In this document: one piece after another, positions 23,313 to 35,442 of the stretch
Layout: each line of letters opens with the position of its first letter
Position numbering within the stretch: the first letter of the stretch is position 1
Origin: Bactrocera neohumeralis
Lineage: Eukaryota; Arthropoda; Insecta; Diptera; Tephritidae
Direction: 5' to 3'
DNA length: 64,000 nt
Assembly (NCBI RefSeq): GCF_024586455.1
Contig: NC_065921.1
Span: forward strand, 24,058,635 to 24,122,634
Program-made: the position numbers and the translations under genes
The notes under the pieces: generated by a model
What the model was told of the DNA's origin: nothing
The model's database searches: none
What the model saw: only the letters and a program-made list of their open reading frames with translations

Positions 23313-25129
23313 TTTTATTTTAATCGTTTGTTTAAGGTCTGGATAATAAGGTGGAGAGGCGTAAATCTGAGTGCTTTTCGACAATCGTTCGCTTCAATTT
23401 GATGAGTTGTTGTTGGTGGTATTCCTCATTTATGGTTTATTCGTTCAGAGTTTTGTCAGTGATATAGTTTACTATATTTTTCCACTGAAAACATTCGAAA
23501 TCTGCCGCATACTATGTATATTAGTATATAATAGTTACTAATTAAAAGCTATATACAAAGGTTTATATGGAGGTATCAAGTAAATGGGAAATTTAGCTAT
23601 AAAACCTAAAAGCTAATCCATTAAGAGCAATAGTTGTAAAAATTCTTTGCATACTTTTAGGTTTAAGGTGTTCTTTATAAAACACCTCAGTAAAGCAGTA
23701 GTGCCATTAGACGGTTACATTTATCTGCCGTTGGCAATTACGTTGCAATTAGGTCTCAGCTCTCGGGTATTACTTTCCACTGAACATTATGTTCATTCAA
23801 TACTTGCCCCAATCTCCCACTTGCCTATTACGTATATAGCCTGACATCTTTGATGACAACTTGCAACTAAATTGTCCACTTATTCCACAGAAAGCGACCT
23901 GCAGTCATGTTGAATTAGCTGAATGAAACTTTTGTTGGCGTTAACTGTTTGCTTGATGTTTTTGGATCATTGCTCTCTTGCGCTATTTAATCTTTGTTTT
24001 TTTTTTTTGGCCTAAAGCATTTCAGCTGACTTCAGTAAACCCTTTTTTATATAAATTTAACATTGTAACGCAGTCCAGATTTCTTGTGCAGCACCTTAAA
24101 ACCACAAATCCATGAACAGAGAGGCATCCATAACCATGCAAATTTTGGGGTGGTTAAATGGTTGCCGTTTTCGTATTAAGGGGTTGAACAAAAAAAAATT
24201 ATCAATCACGCTTGGTGTTTTCTTGCACCTAATATAACCTTTTTTCCATGTGTATTTTTGAAAGTGGTGGTTTGTTTACAGTTCTGCTGAGTTTGATGCC
24301 AGATCTCTGAAGTCTGCGCCCTATTGTATTACGAGATATATCTACATAATGCCTTTTAAAACAGTCTTTTTTTAGCTTATCGTCTTTTTTTAGATGACAT
24401 GTGATTGTTCCTCTTCATGGCTGGCCTTTACATTTCCAGTTTTTCCATAAAGGTCAGACGACCTCTTGACAAATCCACAACTCTTATTTAAATACTTTGC
24501 AGTTTTTTTTTATATATCACCTAAAACTAATCGAGATACATAGATACATGGTTATATATACATATATATTAGAGCTGGCCAAAAAAAATTTTTATTTTTT
24601 TTTCTCCATCCCATGGAAATCTCATCCGACATAACTAAAAACAAGTTCTGGAAGACCTGCTCTTAATATTTTAATATTAAGAGGTGCCTCATATTTTTCG
24701 ATATCCCATATAAATAACACAGGAAATTATGTTTTATATATATAAATGTACACAAACAAATAGTTGAAATCAACACTTATTCTTATAGGAAATTTAACGA
24801 TTTACAAAAAAGGTCTAGAACATTTTTTAGCTGAGTCAACTCATTCAAAGATATCTTCAGTTAAACTCCAACAAAAAATTATAAAAAATGATTTCCACAA
24901 CTTTTCATCTTATATTACAAATTGATGGCTAAGAAACATAACAAATCATATTTTTCGTAAAACTTATCAAGAGTTTAGCGATGTAAACATAGAATTTTCA
25001 CAAAATATCGATAATCGTTTAATAAAATCATTTTTTTAAGTACTTAATTTAAACAAAAACTTTGAACTCTACTCTGTGTGAGTGATGACTTAGAAACCTT
25101 AATCGTTGCCTGAAAAAATAATGTGTCCT
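23313..25129. other. intergenic, no gene seen
   Basis: A long AT-rich stretch. A frame at 23647-23844 encodes 65 residues with no recognisable feature and is probably chance. No transposon was identified. Confidence 0.4.
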
Positions 25130-25925
25130 ATTTGCTCACTGACTCTCGGGAAACCAAATTAATAAGAGCCTAGCGCAAATATTATGACAACTCCTACCGA
25201 CGGTGTTAAAATGGATGTAAACGAATGATAATCCCGCTCACTCCCCATATAAATATTTTTGAAACTACTAGAAGCACCATAAATCAGTAACTAAATATGC
25301 CAGAGACATTTAATTATACACCCGAGATGGTATGAGAAGGCTTTATGGAAGCCGCTGTGAAAATTGGACGATGAGCGTGACACCGCCTCTTTTTTTTTGT
25401 GAAATCGCATATCTTTGGACCCGCTTGATCGATTTCGACTAAATTTAGCACGTGGCATTCTTCTCATATTCCTATGTCTCAGTGAAAATGTAAATTTCAT
25501 TTAATCCTTTCACTTTCCGGTACACAAATCAGGAAGCAATTGATATAGCGGATAATAATTCCTTTAAAGAATTCTACCTTATAACCAAAAATTGCATAAA
25601 TCCAACCGAATTTGCGGACCACAGTATCTATAGTTCACTTTTGGCCGAAAATATCGGCCAATATATGTGATATTCAATTGAAATGCAGAGAAAATCCTTT
25701 CCTATTACTCTGTGTGTCAAAAATGGATTGTATCGGGTCAACGTTTCCTCCATATACTTAATATATAGATTTTCGAGCTTTCGGGTGACTTTATACTGCA
25801 TATATCGGCCCATATTTACTTGAAACACGAAGAGTATTATATTAAATATAGTAGTCTTTACACGGTTTAATATCATGGTGGAAAAACTTCAAATCGTACT
25901 AAATTGAAAAACAAATAATACATCG
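25130..25925. repeat. diverged dispersed repeat, mini-me-like
   Basis: It shares stretches with 37015-37700 and 51395-51900, for example GAAAATCCTTTCCTATTACT and TTTCGAGCTTTCGGGTGACT. Relatedness to the 721-1781 family is suggested by shared flanking phrases but not proven. Confidence 0.4.
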
Positions 25926-25959
25926 TAGACGTGCGGGTGACATACTTTATTCCAATATA

Positions 25960-26481
25960 TTAGGTCTACAACTTTGCTCCGTTTTCCAATAGATGTCTCT
26001 AAGGTCAAGCACTGGTCGATTAAATCGATTAAATCGTGTTATATCGATCTTGGACATTTGTGTCAACATTAACCCAACAAAATATTTGTAGAGATCTGTT
26101 TGCATCCAAAATTTATTCTCAACTGAAAATGCCACTTTTTGAACCGAATTCTCGACATTTGCGTGACATTTTCCTTTTCTTTTTTAATTTCAAGAAAAGA
26201 GCGGCTGACTGGCATGGTGGTGGACTCATCGAATGCTTTCGGATACGTACGATGAGGCTGTCCTAAGTGAAAGGAAATGTCGCGAATGGTGTCAAAGTTA
26301 TGCGTCCACGTCGACGGCAAAAACCGAACATTCACGTCGCCAAGATGCAAATAAGAATGGTGATTATGAAGTCGAAAGGTGGTCAAAAAAAACCATATTT
26401 GGAGACGCTGAAATGGGAGATCTTACCCCACCCGCCGATCGATGGCACACGGTCTAGCTAACGAGCTCCTAATAGACCTAA
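25960..26481 (+). mobile_element. short mariner, mauritiana-like, with both ends
   Basis: The ends TTAGGTCTA and TAGACCTAA are inverted and flanked by TA. From 26128 the coding sequence starts MPLFEPNSRHLRDIFLFFFN, and after a frameshift continues LSDTYDEAVLSERKCREWCQ. It then resumes at about 26358 with NGDYEVERWSKKTIFGDAEM. Between these lie about 17 extra codons not expected in the family. Everything after the DNA-binding region is deleted, so there is no catalytic domain. Confidence 0.8.
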
Positions 26482-26489
26482 TATAATAC

Positions 26490-27250
26490 TGTACTCAGTT
26501 CGTGTATTGAATAGAAAATCTTCACAAAACAAAACGATGTCAGCCAAATTTTGAGAATCTTCTTCTTCTGTAGTGATTTCAATGTCATGATGCGTGTGCA
26601 GCAACGCCAAGCCGATCAATCTATCTTGAAGCATGTGCGTCCTCAGCCACGTTTTCAAGCGGCGAGGTGTCGAAAAAGAACATTCAGAGCTCGCATTCGT
26701 CACAGGAAGTGCGCAGAATATGCGAAGAAAACTATGAATTATGAGATATATGTAGGTCTACATCGTAGTTATTCAACGTTTCCAATGCAGTAGTCGGTAA
26801 CTTGTTGTCTTTGACTGTTGCTTCTGCCCCCAATGGCACTGCCAGTGATCAAGTTCACCTTTGAGCTTCAAACGTCACACGACGTTGCCATTATCCAAAA
26901 GGCCTTTTAATCTAACTATCAAGCAGTCAATAAGCTTTTCCATTTCTTTGGTTTTCAAAGCACATACTTTTTCTGGAAGCAGCAAACTCAGTTGAAATCG
27001 ATCCTATACTTCTCTAGGAGAGTGCGTCTTCAAATCTTCGCCGATTGTATCCAACAGAATTCTTCGCAAGCTCTCATGCAGAAATTTTCGTGTTTTGTTT
27101 GTCGGCCGCAGATTCTTGGTTTTTTTTCGTCAACTTTCAGTTCTCCCGCCATTTTTTTCGTGTCTGAATAAATAGATCCAAAATATTGCTCAGTTTTCTG
27201 ATACAAGCAGCGTAAATATCATATTTGATCTTTCCTAGTTTTTTCTGAGT
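26490..27250 (-). pseudogene. hAT-type (ZMYM1-like) transposase fragment
   Basis: The minus strand carries KTRNLRPTNKTRKFLHESLR near 27110, LLLPEKVCALKTKEMEKLI near 26950, and finally the hAT C-terminal dimerisation pattern NASSECSFSTPRRLKTWLRT followed by QDRLIGLALLHTHHD (about 26698-26590). Several stops interrupt it. A mariner copy begins at its 5' side (27252). No terminal repeats were found. Confidence 0.7.
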
Positions 27251-27251
27251 A

Positions 27252-28624
27252 CCAGGTTGTTCAATAAGTTTTGTCGTTCGATAAGAGAGGGCGTTGCTAC
27301 TAGCCCAAAATTTTTTTTGTTTTGTTGGTACACTCTTCATATGAACGTATGTGAAGTTTCATTTCAATCTGTCAATTCATTCTTTGTTTACAATCCATTT
27401 AGTGTCGCCGTGTCACAGTATTTTTTTACAATAGAAAACATTGAATATTGTGCAGTGAAAAAATTCTTATTTTTGGAAGGTGTAGAAAAATTCACGAACG
27501 AATGTTAAAAGTGTATAATGATGGTTTTAGAAGCTCTACACATCTCATTAGGCAGTGTGAGCCATATTTTAAGTGAAATTTTGGGTTTTAGAAAGCTGTG
27601 TGCACAATGGGTGCCGCGTTCACTAACTATAGAATAAAAGCACATTCGAATGCGACACTCTCAGCAACATTTGGGGCGTTTTAAAAAGGATAAAGTGGAT
27701 TTTGAGCGTCGATTCATTACTATGGATGAGACTTTGAACTATCACTATGATCCTGACTCAAAACAAGATGCTAAAGAAAGGTGTGAACCTGGTTGTTCGG
27801 CTTCGAAACGAGTTCATGTCCGGAAATCGGCCAAGAAGGTTATGGCAACAGTTTTTTTTGGATGCGAGAGGATTTGTGTTCGCGGATTACTTGCAAACTG
27901 CTAAAACAATTAATTCTGAATATTATTGCAACCTTTTGGACCAGGGGGCCTATTCTGTAACTCGATTCGTAAAACAATTTACTCGAATTCGGATTTTTCA
28001 TATTCTGTAACTCGATTTTCGGATTTTCAAGCCGATCATCGAATAAAATATTCGTTAGCTTTTGAGTTGTAGAAAGCAAAAACGAAAATTGTACGTATTT
28101 ATTCTGGCACAGGGTGGTACAACTTTCGGATAATTATAAAGTAGATCCGAATTTCGAATAGAATACACTTTCGAATCGAGATACAGAATAGGGCCCCAGT
28201 TGAAGAAAAAAAATCGTGAAAAAAGACCCGGTTTGCAGAAGCAAAAAATCCTTTTTCATCAGAACAATGCACCGTGTTACAAGAGCATTTTGACAATGGC
28301 TAAAATTCATGAATGAAAGTTCGAATTGTTCCAGCATCCACTGTTTTCACCAGATTTGGCCCCCAGCGACTTCCATTTGTTTCCAGAACTCAAAAAATAT
28401 ATGCGTGGCAAGCGTTTTTCATCAAATGAAGAGGTCATAACGGCTGTTGAAGCGTATTTTGCAGACCCTCCGGATTCTCACTTCAGGGATGGGATCCACA
28501 AATTGGAGGATCGTTGGAGCAAGTGCATTAATGTTCAGGGAGATTATACTGAATAATAAAGTGTATTTTGAATCATAAAATTGTGTTTTTCTTATCAAAC
28601 GACAAAACTTATTGAACAACCTGG
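27252..28624 (+). mobile_element. mariner with terminal repeats, carrying a nested MITE
   Basis: Inverted ends CCAGGTTGTTCAATAAGTTT (27252) and the complementary sequence at 28597-28624 bound the element. Broken transposase follows in order: ALHISLGSVSHILSEILGFR near 27530, RFITMDETLNYHYDPDSKQD at 27700-27770, KVMATVFFGCERICV near 27835, the second-Asp motif reading FHQNNAPCYKS (Asn in place of Asp) near 28255, FSPDLAPSDFHLFPELKKYM at 28345-28400, and a normal end VQGDYTE at 28554. The left flank has TA at the junction; the right flank reads TG. Confidence 0.88.
27945..28196. mobile_element. 252-bp MITE nested in the mariner, 3-bp CAG duplication
   Basis: The ends GGGGCCTATTCTGTAACTCG and GGGCCCTATTCTGTATCTCG (reverse-complement read of the right end) match over about 25 bases. 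CAG flanks it at 27942-27944 and 28197-28199. Removing the insert and one CAG rejoins the mariner reading frame. TATTCTGTAACTCGATT is repeated internally at about 28003. A 3-bp duplication is typical of PIF/Harbinger-type elements, so that is the tentative class. Confidence 0.85.
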
Positions 28625-29179
28625 TGTAATACTCCTCTCTCTCTTTACTCTTTAATAATTTTCGTGTTTTTGCGATTTGTGGCACTTAGAAAATTGAAAA
28701 GATACGAATCTGACCATTGACTACTCTTAGAATAAGTTGATTTAATTTAAAATTTGTTTATTTTTAAATTCCTATAAATATAAAAGAAAGACTGTGAAAC
28801 GTTTAAGGTATTTTAAGTCTAAGTATTATAATTAATTTTTATAATATCATGACAACAGAATAAGTTTAGTATATTTTTTAAATACACGACAAATTCAAAA
28901 ATCTTTCAGTGAAATACTATACAATGTCGAAATATACATGTATAAAAATATTTGTATATGAATTTACCAATATGTTTGGCTATTATACTTAAATAAATAC
29001 ATACAAAAATATTATAAATTAACAACAACTAGAGCTTATGAACACATTCTACAAACTACAGCAAGGCTTGAAGGCAACCAATGTTTTATAATACTAGAGA
29101 GTAGATACCTCGTTCATTCTATGTGTACATTTACATTCGTAAAATCTCGACACACCCTAATAAATGCTAACATTGCATA
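28625..29179. other. 3' flank of gene 2
   Basis: AT-rich sequence between the mariner and the gene 2 stop. No other gene is visible. Confidence 0.4.
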
Positions 29180-32100
29180 TTATACTCTGGATGGAATTGG
29201 AGGACTAACGGTAATCGCCTTGCGTTTCGATACTATTAATATCACGCTGCAAAAAATATGAAAAAAACGGTAAATTGAGGTACACAAATTAGATAAAATA
29301 TATAAAATACTTACGTAACGAGCACAAAACTAAGCAAATACAACAACGCGCTGATAATATTGAACATGCCCGGATAGGAGGAGAGTGTGGCATCGTAAAC
29401 ACTCGTATAAAGCGGCGATGCGCCGAGCGGTGTGATTGTCTGCAGCGCAGTAGTGACGGAGAACACCTTGCCGGTTTCGTTTGTGGGCGTGACGAAGGCG
29501 AGTATTGTCAGCAACATGGGTGCAATAATGCCCGACATGAAGCCCAGCGCCGTGGCGAGGTACATTTCCCAGAACTGCTGCGCGGCGGCACGCACTGTGC
29601 TCTCACCAACCGCGGAGAGGAGAGAGAGCATGGCCATGCTGACGATAGACAGCCGCAAATACTGCAAACAAAAGTGGTTGTTGTTGTATAATTTGTTGTA
29701 TTTTTTGCTCTAAATTTAAATATATTTACCTTTCTGAATGCAATAACAGCAATAATGCCACCGATAATTTGTATGGCATCGCTAATCGAATTGTAGTCAC
29801 TGTACTGGCTCACGGTCACATCGAATTTGGCGCGCAAGAACAAGTAGAATACGTTGCCCTCACCAGCTAGAATGCGGAAAAAATATTAAAAAATTCATAA
29901 GAAATAACGGTAAACTTTCAAAAATACTTACACGTTGTGAAATTGGTTATGATCAAAGCGATCATGGAGAACCAGATGAAAGTGCGCATGTAATTGGCAC
30001 GTCTGGCAACGCAGGTGCGCACCAGATCAATCACATGATTAATGCTGAAGAATTGGCAGAGTTTATACTGCAAGAAAAACGACAAAAAAAACAATTAGAA
30101 ATGCAAAAGAAACTGTCGCATTCGTGGTAACTTACACCCAGCGTTGTGTGCGCCACCTTCAAACTCTCCTCGTTCACGCGGTAGATATATACGAAGGCTA
30201 GCAGTATTGCTGCTGCCGAAATGACAAATACGACTTGCATGCTGGTGTGTGCGAAGAGTGCACTGCCCGCCAGTGTGCCGGTGACGGAACCAGCACCGAT
30301 GGCAGCATCATTCAAGACCATTCTATATATCGAGAAAAGTTTCAGTTAGGTAACCAGGTTATGTATCACTTATTATGGTTACTCACTTGAGACCCTTTAA
30401 TTGTGGTGGCGCCACATCGGCGATATAACAGTAACAGACGATCATAACAGCACAGGAAGAGCCAGTCACTGCCGCGGGAATTTGTGCGATAACATACAGC
30501 CATGGATTAGTGGGAGATTCAGCGGAGACCATGGCCAAAATAAAGCTGACAATATAACCCAGGAAAATACCTAGAAATAAAGAGCATTGGTTAGTGTGAG
30601 AAAAAACATTAAATACAATTTTTTCGGGAACTTGCATTGCTATTCCGAGTTTTGCGTCGCTTCTTTAAAATACAACGTTATTAGCCTTAAGAACCATTTT
30701 ATATAGACACGAAAGATTTCTTGCAGATAACTTGATTCCGATCGTTCATCGTATGACAGCTATATGCTATAGTGGTCCGATATTAACCATTCCGACAAAT
30801 GAGCAAAATTTCAATTCGATATCTCAAAAACTTAGGGTTTAATTCGAATATATGTACATATACAGACAGGCGGAAGAAAAGCAGTCGGACGCGGCTAAAT
30901 CGACTCTTCCTGCTTATTTATAAATATGCTTCAGTCTCAGGGTCTCAGGGTCTCTGACGTTTCCTTTTAGGTGTAAAAAACAGTGGCAAACTTAATATAT
31001 CTTATCCAGCTTGTAAACATTAGACAAAAATCCGAAAAAGTTGAATCAACTCGCTTCGAAAAATTGTCTCATTAGAGGTAGGCAAACAATGATACTTAAG
31101 ATTTGAGGCGATTCCCTGAACAACTCTTTAGGGATGGGTCAAAGCTTGAGAGGGAAGGTTAGTGGATGGATTTACTGTCAGGATCAACTCAAGCTTCAAA
31201 CTTCCTGACTATTGCAGTGTCTTTCAAGCCGAAGTTGCAGCAATTAACGTAGCAGTAGATGATCTGCTCCGGAATGCAGCCACCTTCAGAGAAGCAGAGC
31301 GGCTATACTTGAACTCATCTAAGGTGCGTACAGGGCTGGTCGAGGAGTGCCTAACCTCGCTATCAGTAGCATCAAGTGTCTTTGTGATAAGATTGGTATG
31401 GGTGACGGGCCAAAGCGGAATCGCAGGAAATTGCAAAGCTGATAAGCTAGCAAGGAAAGGCACCCTAGAACCGCTATCGGTAGTATGGGAACGGGTCGGA
31501 GATCCCAGATTCTCTTGTGTCTACTACTAGATAGCTGGGCTTTGCGGGAGCTTGGCCAGTGTTGGGCCACTATCGGTACATGATCTAGTGATCTCATTGT
31601 CCTCAGTAAGGCTAGCCTCTCCCTAGTTTTGGAGCTTTAACAGGCATTGCCCTATTGGCGTTCATGCTGTAAGGTTGGTAATATTACCAGACGCCATTTG
31701 CAGAAGCTGAGTGGAAGAAAATGAGGTGGAAAGAACTCAACATTACCTTCTTGACTGTCCTGCTTTTGGAAGGTCAAAACTTAAACACTTGGGAGCGCAT
31801 ACCTTCAGACAACCCTCCGAACTGGCGGGAGCACATTTAATGTGTAATTAAGTATTTATTCCTAATGATAGTGAAGTCAAAAAAATTACTTACCAATAAG
31901 TGAAATCAAAAGCACCGGCCGGCGTCCGAAACGATCAGACCACGCGCCAATAAAAAGCGCTAGTACTGCGGGTATAATACTGGAAACCAATGAATTGGCT
32001 AATATAATGCGTGAGACATAAGGCTGCACTTGATTTTCGATGTCCTGCAAAAGCAAAAAACGAGTTGTAATTAATCGCTTTTAATTCTGTTAATTTTTGT

Positions 32101-35100
32101 TAGAAAACACCAGAAATTTTAACTAATTAATACTTGATTTAATCACCAAAATCACGATAAGTTTGACTTTTAATTAACGATAGCTTTGTTATATAATATA
32201 AATATATATAGTATACATATATTTTTTCGATAAGCGGGAAGCAATGAAGTGGGTAATACCATTTTAATCGTCTGCTTTTGGAGAGTGGCGAAACGAACAA
32301 ACCATTGGTGTAAAACAAATAGATTGGTAGATATTAGGAAGCGAAGGAAATGGGTCTGGCAGTGAACGTGGGCACTCGTCAGTGTCCTAGATAATTTTGT
32401 CTATCTTGGAACCAGTATTAACACTAACAACACTGTCAGCATCGAAATCCAACGCAGAATAACTCTTGCCAACAGGCGCTACTTCGGGCTGAGTAGACAA
32501 TTGAGAAGTAAATTCCTCTCTCGACGAACAAAGACCTAACTGTATAAGTTACTCGTTACTTCCGTTCCGCTATATGGTGCAGAGACATGGACGATAACAA
32601 CAGTCGATGTTGCGAATTTTCGAAAGAATAGTTCTGCGGAAGATTTATGGTCTTTTGCCGGTGGACAACGGCGAATATTGCATTCGATGGAACGATGAGC
32701 TGTACGAGTTCTACGTCAACAGTGATATATAGTAGTTCAGTGAATTAAGAGACAGCGGCTACGCTGGCTAGGTCATGTCGTCCGAATGGATGAAAGTATT
32801 CGACGCAGCACCCGCCGGGGGAAGCAGAGGAAGAGGAAGACCTGCACTCCGTTGGAAGGACCAAGTGGAAAAGGACTTGGCTTCGCTTGGTATCTCCAAT
32901 TGGCGCCACATTGCCAAAAGGAGAAACGACTGATGCGCTGTTGTTAGCTCGGCTATAACCGCGTAAGCGGTGTCTGCGCCAATAAAGAAGAAGAAGTGTT
33001 TCAAACTTTGTGGCAACCTTAATATCCTATCCTTCTTCTTCTTTACTGGCGTAGACACCGCTTACGTGATCGAGTGTACAAAAATATGTAAACTATGCTG
33101 AATACTTTTTTTGTGCGTAAAAAATTGCTCAAGTAAGAAATCAATTACCTAGTCAGTCAATTAAGCGGGCGAGTACTGTTATTGCAAAAACAACACTCGG
33201 ATGTACTCATCCATTATTATTTGGCAATGTTTAAGGTTTAATAGTTGCGTACATATGTGCTTGGGATTTCACCTATTTTCCCCAATATATGCATTCATAT
33301 ATTGATATAAGCGTAAAATATTCGCAAACATAAAAATAGATAAAGATAAATTCAAATGCATAAAAATAGTCCGAATGATAAGTTTGCGACATGTGTTTAT
33401 TGTCTAATGCATCATTCTTTTATCAGCTTTTGATATAAAAATAAAAAAAAAATAACAATTAAAAGCGCCCCAGTACAAATGAACGCATTGAATGAGAATG
33501 GCAAGCGTTTTGGCGACCTTAAGCAGGCATTCACACGCTCTCACCCGTTGCTGTTGTTACGTAATATCGATATTTTTGTTGTTGTTCTCACACGTGAATT
33601 TATTGAAATGAGAACAGAGCTCTATTATCGGGAGTGCGACAGATGCGTATCCAGAATATCTTTCGGAACAGTTTTCCCCCCAAAAAATGTTTAAACCCTG
33701 AATAAGGGGTTTGCCAAGAAGTTTGCATCCAGAAGGAAAGTTCAGGGACTCTATAAAATATACTGGCTGAGTCTTTTACTGAGTTACAAACCAGACCACG
33801 GTCTCTACGCCAGTAAAGAAGAAGAAGATCACACTAAAATCCAGAAATCTAACCGATATTGGTAAAATTGTCTAAATGATGCTCTAGACAGGATCAGGAA
33901 CGATTTAGCTGGGTACAAAACTGCAAAAGTCACAGGGAAAACGGTAGATCAGAAATACGCAAAGTTCCCAATGGCATAATGGCACGGCAACTCTTTAATC
34001 ATTTGGAAACTTCACAATATTAGACATTAAAAGCGATATCATTGAAATTCGCGCCAAGCGCTGGCCTCCTAAGGGATGACTACTACTCCAAGACTACGTG
34101 ACAATACTCCATCTGGTACCGCTAAGCACCAAAAGTGGTCTAGGTGGAGCTTATTAGTTCGCCAAACTAACTGACATAGTGAGACTGTCTGACGACGCAT
34201 ATAGGCTGTTAGGAGGCTCTTTGTGAAACTGTCGGAACTCAAATCCTCTTACTGCATTTTCCTCTCTGATCTATCCTTCTGACAAAGCTCATAAATAGAA
34301 AAAGTCTTATTTGCGCAACCTCCTCCTCCGAGACATCGTCAAGAAACCCTCGACCAATAGTTGCGATTCTTTTCCTTACTAAGCCTTGCAGTCACATAGA
34401 AAATGGTTCTATATTCCTACCTTCCACAGCTTCTACAATAGTCATTGTATGGTGTATGTAGTCTGCTGGAATGTACGTCATTAGCCTGCTACCTTATAGT
34501 CAAGATGTGCGATTTTGCTTACTTGTTGAGCATATTAGTGATTGATTCCACCGAGACTCAGCTCTATCTATAACATTCTGCTCGATTAAATATCTGAAAG
34601 TATATTATTCCCTCTTTATCGGAGTCTAATTGTTAGGTGGTCTGCCTAATTCAGCTGCTTCACAGTTACCAGCAATATTACTAGGTCTTGGAACCCACTG
34701 CAGGTTCATTGTGAAATAGTATGTTCGATCCATCAATAGATCAAGGCATTCTTTCACTACCTCTGAGGAAACCCGAAGATGATTATCCACCTGTTCACTT
34801 CACCCCTAGCATTCAAGTTTAGCCAGCACGATTCGGCCTAATGATTAATATCGTTTGTCGTTATTTGCTTAAGCTTAACGCGGCTATTTGGTTAATTCCC
34901 AGAAAAAACTAATAAAATTTAGTCTGAACACCCCCTTATTTATCAATGTTCATATTTCAAATTCTTTTATTTACTTACATGATTTATTGTTGCATTCGAA
35001 ATGCCCAACATTGGCTCGCATTCGGCTTCGCTGTATCCAAATGTAACTTTGCAGGACTGATAAAGTAATTGATTGGTAAATACCACCGCTGAAAGTATTA

Positions 35101-35442
35101 AATATCAGACATTGTTGCAGTTGTTGTACACTTATAAAATGCAGTCCATTTTTATTAGCAAATATCTGCCGCGGCAAACTTACATGTTAGTGATGTGGCG
35201 AAATTCAGAAGAAATATGGGCGGTTCCAATATGAAAATGCGTCGCAGTGGATTTAATTGTTGTTGTGTGCTGCTAACTGTATCTGAATCGGTGACAATAG
35301 TCTGACTGCTATTCAAATCTTCCACCTCTGTGCGCTCGTATGGATTGACTGTGGGATCGGAAGTTGAATTCTGCACATAAACCGCTGCGGAAGGCGTGTT
35401 TTGTGCATTGTAAGTGCTGTTTTCGAACTCGTTTCTTCGCAT
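29180..35442 (-). CDS. SLC46-like major facilitator transporter, gene 2 (9 coding exons)
   Basis: Coding exons are 35184-35442, 34979-35088, 31894-32044, 30387-30570, 30136-30322, 29932-30067, 29730-29866, 29315-29661 and 29180-29246, all GT-AG and in frame: 1578 nt, 525 residues plus stop. A hydrophilic N-terminus of about 65 residues (MRRNEFENSTYNAQNTPSAA onward) is longer than in gene 1 and precedes helix 1 (IFILEPPIFLLNFATSLT). Residues 156-166 (GAWSDRFGRRP) are the MFS signature, with D160 and R164 matching residues important in human SLC46A1. N118-A-T is a glycosylation site in the first loop, as in gene 1. The second half includes FVTPTNETGKVFSVTTALQT. Likely role: proton-coupled uptake of a small organic solute across a plasma or lysosomal membrane; the substrate is unknown. 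Introns 2 (2934 bp) and 3 (1323 bp) hold retrotransposon debris; the others are 64-95 bp. Exons 3-7 have the same lengths as in gene 1. Confidence 0.93.
31100..31860 (+). mobile_element. non-LTR retrotransposon RNase H fragment in intron 3 of gene 2
   Basis: Antisense to the gene, a frame at 31162-31530 includes the RNase H region: QAEVAAINVAVDDLL, then VWVTGQSGIAGNCKADKLAR and KGTLEPL. The catalytic Glu of QAEVAAI is present. Upstream TDGS-like sequence is damaged. After 31620 a Cys/His-containing C-terminal remnant (LLDCPAFGR-like, near 31750) follows. It fits Jockey/R1/I-type elements. Confidence 0.75.
32338..33003 (+). mobile_element. RTE 3' fragment in intron 2 of gene 2
   Basis: It begins within the end of the reverse transcriptase (EAKEMGLAVNVGT) and runs through the C-terminal region (RKILRKIYG-, RWLGHVV- and DLHSVGRTKW-like phrases in broken frames) to a tail ATAAAGAAGAAGAAG. 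It is antisense to the host gene and related to the copies at 3531 and 7867. Confidence 0.8.
33027..33071 (-). mobile_element. tiny RTE 3' end, inverted relative to its neighbour
   Basis: TTCTTCTTCTTTACTGGCGT followed by AGACACCGCTTACG is the last 45 or so bases of the RTE family, placed tail-to-tail with 32338-33003 across about 23 bases. Confidence 0.75.
33790..34160 (+). mobile_element. RTE tail and non-LTR fragment in intron 2 of gene 2
   Basis: TCTACGCCAGTAAAGAAGAA at about 33802 is another RTE 3' end. It is followed by sequence matching 58560-58800 (GGTAGATCAGAAATACGCAA; CGCGCCAAGCGCTGGCCTCC), the 3' part of an RNase H-bearing non-LTR element. Confidence 0.55.
34160..34870 (-). mobile_element. 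non-LTR retrotransposon fragment in intron 2 of gene 2
   Basis: The sequence is recognisably related to 46100-46260 and 46985-47400, for example CTTCTACAATAGTCATTGTA with AGTCTGCT, and GGCACACATTGCAGGTT-like phrases. Orientation is inferred from weak coding similarity, and no open frame remains. Confidence 0.45.
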
